In this document: one piece after another, positions 56,030 to 64,000 of the stretch
How positions within the stretch are numbered: position 1 is the first letter of the stretch
How the letters are laid out: each line of letters opens with the position of its first letter
Assembly: GCA_023853785.1 (NCBI GenBank)
Contig: JAJIRX010000622.1
Location: forward strand, 1 to 64,000
Direction: 5' to 3'
DNA from: Psilocybe azurescens
Lineage: Eukaryota; Basidiomycota; Agaricomycetes; Agaricales; Agrocybaceae
DNA: 64,000 nucleotides
The notes under the pieces: model-generated
The model's database searches: none
What the model was told of the DNA's origin: nothing
What the model saw: the letters and a program-made list of their open reading frames with translations, nothing else
Made by a program: the position numbers and the translations under genes

Positions 56030-57070
56030 AATGTCACGTGCGTGACTTTTGGTTGCCACGTCGGTCCGTTGGTTACTCCAACCACCCCACCTCTTCCTTC
56101 AACCACCACCACCCCGCTGCCGCCGTCGTGCGTGCCCTCACCACCTCGCTGTTGTCGGTCGGAGCCAGGCACCCGCCAACCCAACCCGACATGCATCGCA
56201 TCACCACCAACCGAGGCCATGCACAACAATAACGCGTCCGTGTACGATGGTGACGACACTGTACACATGTACGGGTACAACAACAACAACAACAACACCG
56301 GACCGATGGGGAACGAGGGGGTGGGGATTGAGGTACGAGGTAAAGCGAGGTGGGTGGGGCACGAGGGCGAACGAGGGGAGGCGACGAACGAGGCCAGCGA
56401 CACCACGTAAGTCGCGAATCCCACATACCGCCCCACTAACCGCCCCCCCCCTCCTTTTGATATAGGACGACGACGACGCCCGCGTATGTCGGCATGTACC
56501 GCAACACGTACAGTACGACAACAGCACGTACAATGGCGGGCACGACGCGTACCGACAACAACAACAACAACGTGCACGGCACATACCACGACACATACCG
56601 ACGACAACGACGACACGCACGGCACGTACCGCGACACGTACAACGCGAACGGCTGCATGCAGCGGCCATGACAACGATGACGACATGTACGACAACCACA
56701 ACGGACGGGGCCACGTCACGACAACCACAACGCGTGCAACGGACGCAGCGGCCACAAAGACGAGGGACGACAACGTGTACGGCGGACGCGTACCATGGCC
56801 ATGACAACAATGGCGCGTACGACTCGACCGACACGTTCGGCGCGGGCTACGACCGATATGATCACCCTCCCGCCCCCCTTTTTTCATTTTTTTACTTCTT
56901 TTTTCACTTTTTTCGTTTTTTTCTTTTTGTTTTCTCTTTCTCTTTTTGTTTTACATTTATATGTTTGTTCATTTATTTAATCCAAGTACATATGCTCCTG
57001 CCCAGCTTTTTTGTCTGTTATGTTTTTGTTTTGTTTTTTTGTTTCAATGATGGATCTCACAACTAAATAA
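56030..57070 (+). repeat. Core C of the TCCA/TGGA repeat family
   Basis: Same order as core B in the opposite orientation: GTCACGTGCGTGAC head, ACCACCACCACC, CGGAGCCAGGC, TACGAC/AACAAC triplets, a GATCACCCTCCCGCCCCCC junction, pyrimidine tract and AT-rich tail. Confidence 0.65.
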
Positions 57071-57139
57071 TAATGTAGTACATAGCTATTAATATATTAT
57101 ATTATGCTCATGAATTTACACTAAGATTAAAAGACTAAT

Positions 57140-57305
57140 ATATTCCAGTTGAAATCCAACTGGATTCCATTTCATTTTATGTGAAGTTAAAGTTGAAACT
57201 CCAACTGGAGTCCATCTGGAGTCCAGGTGGATTCTAATTGAACTCCACCTGGACTACAGTTGGACTCAAGTGGAATTATTTGGAGTCCACCTGGAGTCCA
57301 CCTAT
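57140..57305. repeat. TCCA-NN-TGGA array between cores C and D
   Basis: Units TCCAACTGGA, TCCATCTGGA, TCCAGGTGGA and TCCACCTGGA. It is shared between the end of core C and the start of core D. Confidence 0.8.
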
Positions 57306-57339
57306 CAAAGTTAATTTTTTGAACATTTACATATGCGAG

Positions 57340-58050
57340 CAGGTAACGAGGCGACGTGAACGCAGCTGCGACACGAAGTAAGTCGCAAACCCCACCCACT
57401 GCTGCCACTAACCCTCCCCCTCTTTCTCATATAGACCGATGGCGTGTACGTACTGCACGTACCACGACACATGCAACGTGTACGGTACAACAACGGTACG
57501 TACGAAAGCGGACCACGACACGTGAGGGACAACGACAACGGCATGCAGGATGCGTACCGTGACATGTACGACACGCACGGTGGCCACGACAATGACACAC
57601 ACAACGCCAAGTATGACACCCATCGTACCCACAACAGCTGCAAAGCATGACGACGACGACATGTACGACACTGAGTACGACGGCCACGCATGACGGCCAC
57701 AACGGACACAATGGCTGCAAGGACAACGACACGTACAGCAGATGCGTACCACGCCCACGACGACGGCATGTATGACTGATACAACCACCTGTCCACCACC
57801 CTTTTTAAATTTTTTTTTTCACTTTTTTTCTTTTGTTCTCTCATTTTCTTTTACATTTATGTGTTTGTTTGTTCATTTAACCCCAGTATATACCCTCCTG
57901 CCCATCTTTTTACTCTGTTATGTTTTTTATTTTTATTTTATTTTGTTACAATGGACTTTGCATGTAGATAATAATGTAGTATATAGTTATTAATATATTA
58001 TATTGCACTCATGAATTTACACTAAGATTGATAGATTGAAATATTCTAGT
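57340..58050 (+). repeat. Core D of the TCCA/TGGA repeat family, truncated head
   Basis: Starts inside the core (CGCGACGTGAACGCAGCTGCGAC), then triplet region, CCACCTGTCCACCACCC junction, pyrimidine tract and the same AT-rich tail as core C (ATGAATTTACACTAAGATT). Confidence 0.65.
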
Positions 58051-60007
58051 TGGAATCCAATGATACAGGGTAGATTATATAAGCAGTGTACAGTAGGTGT
58101 ATGATATAAGGATTATATAAGCAGTGTATAGTATATGTATGATAGTAGTGGTAACTGTGTAAATCTATTTTTATATTCAGCCTAAAGGTGTGGGAAATTG
58201 TTTTTACTCAGCTTCAAGCCGTGGGAATTCCACTTTATTACTGTATTGGCTATAAATAACTCTATTCCCCATCATTCCCCATCATTCCCCTCCATTCCCT
58301 CTCCAATTCCTTCATTCCCTCTTCAATCCCCTCTATTCCCTCTATTCCCTCTATTCCCTTCACTCCCTTTCTCAATCCCTCCAGTCCTAGGGAATATGTG
58401 GGGAGTGAGAAGTACTGAATATTGATAGAGATTGATTGAATGCGTGCTTGGAGTGCTGGACTGAGTACTTGATAACTTGAATTCTTTGCTGTGAAGAAAG
58501 TTGGGGCTTGTAACTTCCTTGTATTCCAAGCGATACTAATACATGGTTTATATACCAGAGAACATAGAAAAATATTTAAACGAGATCAAGCATCCAAACT
58601 ATACTAATCATTCTGTAGAACGACACCCAGTAGTCCCATCTGTCAACTACATACAATAGATTGAAGGCTGACAGAGTTTAGGAGTGAAAAATAGAAGGAT
58701 GAGTAAGTAAGTAACATAGGATGAGTAAGAAGTATAAGCAGGATTATGAAAAGCGAAGTGAGATGAGTAAGAAAGAAGCGAAGCTGAGTAAGTACAATAA
58801 GCAAGAATGACAAGAGGAAGGAAGGATCAATCATATGAAAGTGTCAGACAATAGAAAAGGAGCCAAAATAGCGAACAAGTACCATGCTAATGAATAGAAC
58901 CAGTCTATTCATAGCACAGCTCAGTCATCCATTATCAAGACTGCTGAGTGAGACAAAGATTTGCTGCATATGTGGAATCCAGTTAAGGACCAAATAGTTG
59001 TAGATGATCAAATGCTGATGACAATGGTGATATATGATGCTGTGCAGTGCTGTGCATACTAGGATGGATAGGAATGATGTCCAAGAATAATCTCGCGCAT
59101 AGCCTTGAGGTTCGAAATAGATAGACGATTGAATCATTGATAGGGAATGTAACTGATCAAAGGGTTGAAGTGGAGATTGAAAGTTGGAATGGAGCTTGAA
59201 GTGGACTGTGAATGGGCTTTGACATTGAATATTGAGGGATGTGCTTCAGATAAAAATGTGAAATAATAACCCTGGCTTCTGCATGCAATGGGGAGTCAAG
59301 ACAGATGCTCTAAGCTTATAGATAAATCTCATATCCAATCAAAATTGGTGTATGACAGCGGAAGCGGCGATTTCAGCCTTGAAAACAGCTGATATGGAGC
59401 TTTTCGATGTACAACTTGCCCTGGGTCGAATCCGACATATTTTAATATCTTTTGGGATTGTTGTGCCTATACATGAGCCTGGTGAAGCTGTTGAAGAATC
59501 TGAGAAACTTACGGAGCATGTAGAGGGCTGTGAGTTATCCCTCCTTTCGCTCACCATTCTTCAAGCTCAACCGTTTCTACAGCTTTGCATATGTTCTCTC
59601 ACTCATCGTTTGGGACTATTGGTGTGAATCTGGATTAACAGATGTCTATACCTCCTATATATGCTGTACCACAATATTTCTTCTTGCCATTCTTCAAGCT
59701 CAACCATTTCTAAAGCTTTGCATTGGCGTTGTTTGGGATTATTAGTATGGTTCTGGACTAGCAGACGTCTAAGCCCCTATATATGTTGTACCACAAAATT
59801 TCTTCTCTTAATTAGATAGAAACCATGAAAACTCTTTGTTTATGTTACAGGGGGGGAGGAGGCCGGAGCTCGGAGTGAAGTAGGGTCAGATCTATTGTCA
59901 CAAAAGGGGCAGTCTGAGGGTAACATGTTGAAAAGTGAATCATCCGAATAGCTCAGCTTCACCCCGTTAACTCTTAATCACATAGAGAGTGTCAGAAATT
60001 TTTCAAC
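58051..60007. other. Non-coding repeats and a 133-bp tandem duplication
   Basis: Contains a pyrimidine microsatellite of CATTCCC/CTATTCCC units (58,262-58,385) and a 133-bp direct duplication (marker TCTTCAAGCTCAACC at 59,559 and 59,692, second copy to about 59,815). The open frame at 59,352-59,627 has a plausible protein look (LKTADMELFDVQLALGRIRH) but no partner exons or domain. Confidence 0.45.
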
Positions 60008-63000
60008 ATGGCTAACACAAAGAAAGCATCCACCAAAAGCAATACAAAAGCCTCTTCCTGACCGACCAGAACGTCGAAAAGGACAACCAAAGCTATACCT
60101 GACTCAGTGCGTCCCAGTGGGGCCGCTGAAGTGGACACGCAAGGTTTTTTCCGCCTGCTAACATTGTTTCTCATACTGATACTAGTACATATTCTGCCAC
60201 AGTAGACCTTGAAGATAACCTGGCGGTTATGGGCATACCAGTGCCAGATGGCACTCAAGTGACAGTGAATAAGGGTATGCATTCCAGAATATACAGGACC
60301 AACTTTTACTTATCTTTGTATTAAAGAGAACGTTCCTACCGGTAATTGTAGGCCAATTCGCAGTACCTGTGGCCAAGGTGGTCACATAGCTCAGCTGCAG
60401 AAGGCAGCCCAAGCCGTTGGTCAGGACCTTGAGGCGAAGATCCAGAAGCGCCAACAAGGCATGCGCGCAGGTGCTGAGCCCACCGAACTCGAAAATTTCA
60501 CAGGTGAATTGTCCAATAATGACATGGCCCCTCCTGCCAAGCGCGTTCGTGGCGATGTGAGTGTTCTGAAGATTGTATATCTCAATGTTGTCTTACAGCC
60601 TTTACAGGTCACAAAAGTCAATCGGGTCGACCCACCCTTAAGGGGGAGCCCCATTACCTCGTCGAATCAATTCTGTGGAACGGAACGAGGGAGACTGAAA
60701 AGGCGTCACCAACGCCGTTTGTTGTCCAGCAGCAACAACGTCAACCTCCTCCTGTCATTCAGCAACATCAACGTCGAGTGCCTCCGGGCCTTTCTCAACA
60801 GCAGCAGCGTCAACCGCCCCTGGGCCTTGCTCAGCACCAACAGCACCAACTCCCAGGCCTTGCTCAGCAGCAACAGCGGCAACAGCCCCTGGGCCTTGCT
60901 CAACAACAACAGCACCAACCGGTTCTTGTTCAACAGCAATCCCCTTCTCAGCAAGAGGCCGTTGTGAATCAACTTTGTGAACCCCCTTTGCAGCAGCAGA
61001 GGCCTATGGAAGCCTCAGGATGGACTCCGCGAGGTATAGCTTACTCTTTTAAACACAGAAGAAGCCCGCTAATAGTACCTCAAGTGAATTCAACGCTTTA
61101 TATGATGGATGTATGTTTCTTTTTAATATATATATATATGTTTGTTATATTCGATACCAATATGAAATTTATATAGGCAACGCACGACGACATATACAAC
61201 GATCCACCCGCTCAAGAGAACAAAGTTACTGAAACCAGCGGACTCCATGGTCGACTCATCGGTGAGAACAATGTCGATGGTGATAAGGACAATGACAACG
61301 ACAATGAAGAAGACTACGTGATGAATGAAAACGAGGATGAAGACAAAGATGAAGACAAAGACAAAGATGAAGACAAAGACAAAGATGAAGACAAAGACGA
61401 GGCACGACTCAGACCATTCTGCTGGAGCAATGACGAGAATCACCAAAGTCAGTGGCGTGACAAAGATCGCTCACAAAATGATCAACATGTGAGTGGTAAG
61501 CTTTCGAATCACATCTTACTAATTATTTATCTTCAGGACGATGATGACTTCAACAATCCTTACGATGTCAGGTTCTTCCCAGGAGGTCAGCTTGATGCTC
61601 AGGGCAATGGGGATGGCCGTAAGTGCAAGCCTTTCCTCTCCATACACTAAGATTAAGGAACCTACAAATTTATAGTCCCTGTTGACAAAGTATCTGACGA
61701 TGAAGACGAAAGGCACGCTTTTGAATATCTTTGAAGCTACTCTCAAAATCCCAACTTGGCTGCGCAAGAGGTATGACCTTACCTGTTCAAAGTGCATGTA
61801 CTGAGCTTGTTCTTTAGGACTGCAGCATTCGCGATATCCTTGAAGAACACCGCCGCTGAAATCGTCCCAATCGCCCCACCTTCTCCTACAAGGCTTGCTG
61901 CTGCTGCTTCAAATCAGCAGGCCTCGAGTCAACGTGGTGAAGAAGAGGATACTGTGGACTCTGAGGCCCAGTCAAATGAACGGGAGGGTAACAATCAGGA
62001 ACAGGGACAAGTAGTAGGACAATTAGCTCATACCAACAACACTTGCCTTCGATATTACCCAAAAACCTGGCAAACTGTCATCCAGGATGCTAAAGAACGA
62101 TTCCGGTTTTACATCGCTGTAGAAAAGGCCTTTCCTATGTGCTCATTCGATATTTCGGATGCTAGAGCATGTTTAATGCAATCCTTAGCAGCTCACGAAG
62201 AAAAGGGTATAGAGCTCAGTGACAGTAAGGTCTATAATTATATTCGATCATTCTTTCTACTAATGTGCTTGATTCTTTCAGGGTACACGATTACCAGGCC
62301 CATGTCTATAGTTGTAAGATTGATTTCATTTTCTTGTTTCTATCTTTATTGATATGTTGTCTAGGTATACAAGGAGGCTGCCAGCTACCGGTGTGCAATG
62401 AAACAACTTTGCCGTCAACTTGTCATGCTACACTATGTAGATGTCCTCACCTATGCTGGACCCACCATCCCCCAGCAAAAACACTTGGAGGTGGTAATTT
62501 CTCGTCAGGTCCATGCGGTTTTACAACCAAACTGTCTGTTCCTGGTTGGTCCACCAAACACTGAGGTAAGTAAATCTCCTCATCCACTTAACCCGATGTT
62601 ACTAAGTTTTCATCTGTGAAGGGTAAACGCACAAACATCTCGCACCCATGTATTCAAAACCTCAACCTTCAATTCTACTACAATCAAGACAACAGCATAG
62701 CAAAGTCGTTCCCTGACCAGTTTAAGGACATGGTACCAGATGGTGCTATTGCCCTGGTCATGACGTGTGTATGTTACATTTTAATCTGTTTACCATGGCA
62801 TGACAAGTGCTAACCACTCTACCAGATTTGCAGCTGCCTCATTGAATGGCGATCTGGAACCCATGACAAAAACAACTTCAGCGAAAAAGCATATGGGCAG
62901 ATACACTCTGCCATGCTAGCGCTTGATAGACAAGGTCAGAACATATGAATACCATAAATGTGTTCTTGAGGACAATCGTCGTCGTTGGGCAGCAATGGGG

Positions 63001-63122
63001 ATGTAAGTAATCAATACACTATTTCCTCTGAACTCACCTCAAAATGTATGAGTAATAGGAGGCAACTTCAGGCTCGTGATGATATGGTCAACCCATATAA
63101 CTTTGAACCCGTACTTGACTGA
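60008..63122 (+). CDS. DUF6532-domain protein with Gln-rich middle
   Basis: Agaricomycete family of unknown function. Start ATG 60008 (MANTKKASTKSNTKAS), a one-base shift, then LPDRPERRKGQPKLYLTQ; a spacer with MAPPAKRVRGDV; a Gln/Pro/Leu-rich tract (60,720-60,950, GLAQQQQ repeats); an acidic Asp/Lys/Glu array (61,330-61,400, DEDKDKDEDK); then the DUF6532 part: RYYPKTWQTVIQDAKERFRF (62,050-62,108), FPMCSFDISDARACLMQSLA, YKEAASYRCAMKQLCRQLV (62,366-62,422), HAVLQPNCLFLVGPPNTE, IALVMTCVC and a final pair of exons with VRTYEYHKCVLEDNRRRW and ARDDMVNPYNFEPVLD, stop 63120-63122. Intron donors and acceptors are clear at most joins. Some members sit in transposon-rich regions. Possibly intact apart from one or two shifts in the N-terminal part. 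Confidence 0.7.
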
Positions 63123-63590
63123 TTGTGTGGGCTGTATCTATCATATTTCTTCTTCGTATTGTCTCAGAAGTGGTAGTCCTCTTTACAGTAATTGTCATAG
63201 AACTAATTTAATGCATACGAAATTTTACCTGGTCATTTCATTTGAACCCCACATTGTACAGGCTTTTCAATTGGCTAATCAAGGTATAATATTAGAGGAT
63301 GGTAAGTGGTTTGTAATGCTGCCCTTGTCTATATATTGCTATGTAGTAGGATGAGGGATGCTACAGATTACCATGAATTCTAATAGATGATACTATGGAT
63401 TGTGATATGGGATTCTATGGATTATGGTATGTAATGCTATGGACATAATTAGGCAGTGCTATGAACATAATTAGATGGTGCTATGGAATGCTATGGGCTT
63501 TTGTAGCACATGCTATCGAGAGGTATATAGCACTCCATAACAACCAGAATAAATTACATACAAGTGACGAAAGACTATCTAAATGGGGAC
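63123..63590. other. No gene seen; GCTATGG-rich tract
   Basis: Contains an imperfect repeat of ATTATGGTATGTAATGCTATGG-like words (63,355-63,500). Confidence 0.4.
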
Positions 63591-63599
63591 CTTTGCTAA

Positions 63600-63775
63600 A
63601 CTACTCGGATACTATAGAGTACTACCCGAGCGCTCTGTAGTATTTCTGATTTTGCTGATGTAGTTCTTGAGAATCCAATCTGCTTAACCTGCTCAACTCA
63701 AACTTGAACTTGTTCTTGTAAACGATTGGTGGTTAGATTATACACACTGCGTGATTCTAACTTGAGATTGTAACA
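63600..63775 (-). repeat. LTR copy C, fragment
   Basis: On the minus strand it starts TGTTACAATCTCAAGTTAG and matches the first roughly 120 bases of LTR A (GTGTATAATCTAACCACCAAT, TTCTCAAGAACTA). It diverges afterwards. Confidence 0.6.
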
Positions 63776-64000
63776 ATAATGTTGATGCAGAAGTTGAAGT
63801 TGGTGACAGTGTGGTTATAGGTCTCCTGGACATTGCGTGTGTAGCCTTGAGAATCACGTTGAAAGACCCACCACATATGAGATTCAGTGTGCATGCCTTT
63901 GCATTGAAGTGGTAGATGGGGTATGAAGAAGATTGGGCCAGCAGGAAGCGGTAGAGAGCCTTGCCTGAAATAAGTCAGAAGTTATGCAGCAAAATTTCTT

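Noticed and set aside
56436..57844. Cys/Val/Arg-rich minus-strand open frames that look like membrane proteins
   Set aside because: Reverse readings of the same triplet tracts; the hydrophobicity is a by-product of GTN/TGN triplets.

Overview
The window looks like a transposon-rich, gene-poor stretch of a basidiomycete genome, most likely an Agaricomycete mushroom or wood/litter fungus. The reasons are the many short introns (about 45-70 bp, GT..AG), the typical Agaricomycete families (DUF6533/DUF6534 membrane proteins, a DUF6532 protein, Tnp2 and KDZ transposases, a CBM1-tagged GMC oxidoreductase) and the dense nested mobile elements. No rRNA, CRISPR array or bacterial-type gene is visible. 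All family names come from recalled family features, not from a search.

Layout. 0-1.5 kb: tail of a WD40-type gene. 3.2-10.9 kb: a CACTA-type (Tnp2) transposon region with a decayed accessory ORF, a set of covarying palindromes and the Tnp2 transposase. 11.4-13.4 kb: a PIF/Harbinger-like element (83-bp inverted ends, TAA target duplication) carrying a tRNA-headed repeat. 14.3-19.0 kb: two DUF6534 membrane-protein genes. 19.3-20.4 kb: a broken GMC oxidoreductase ending in a broken cellulose-binding module. 21.7-23.6 kb: a DUF6533 membrane-protein gene. 24.2-28.1 kb: a 3.8-kb foldback element with arrays of a 175-bp repeat. 28.1-28.4 kb: a small hAT-type element. 29.5-31.3 kb: a tRNA pseudogene and a decayed Ty3/gypsy pol.

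31,981-45,849 is the centrepiece: a 13,869-bp DNA transposon with 131-bp inverted ends (one mismatch), a 7-bp target duplication TATAAAT and five multi-exon genes, one of them a KDZ-superfamily transposase with a CxC2 cysteine cluster. It sits inside an LTR, and an uninterrupted copy of that LTR lies 0.6 kb away and shows the empty site. The element is peppered with the short palindrome TCGGNNCCGA. The 3.8-kb foldback element has the same kind of end (CACATGGGACAG versus CACATAGGGCAG) and also a 7-bp duplication, so it may be a non-autonomous relative.

46.9-58 kb holds at least four pieces of a second repeat family built on another palindrome, TCCA-n-TGGA, around a GC-rich core; a conserved multi-exon Agaricomycete gene of unknown function (48.9-51.8 kb, minus strand) lies between them. 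60.0-63.1 kb is a DUF6532 gene, followed by another LTR fragment.

A recurring theme is that unrelated elements here are each built from their own short dispersed palindrome. Many coding regions carry single-base frameshifts, several at A runs, so assembly error has to be separated from real decay before any gene is called dead.
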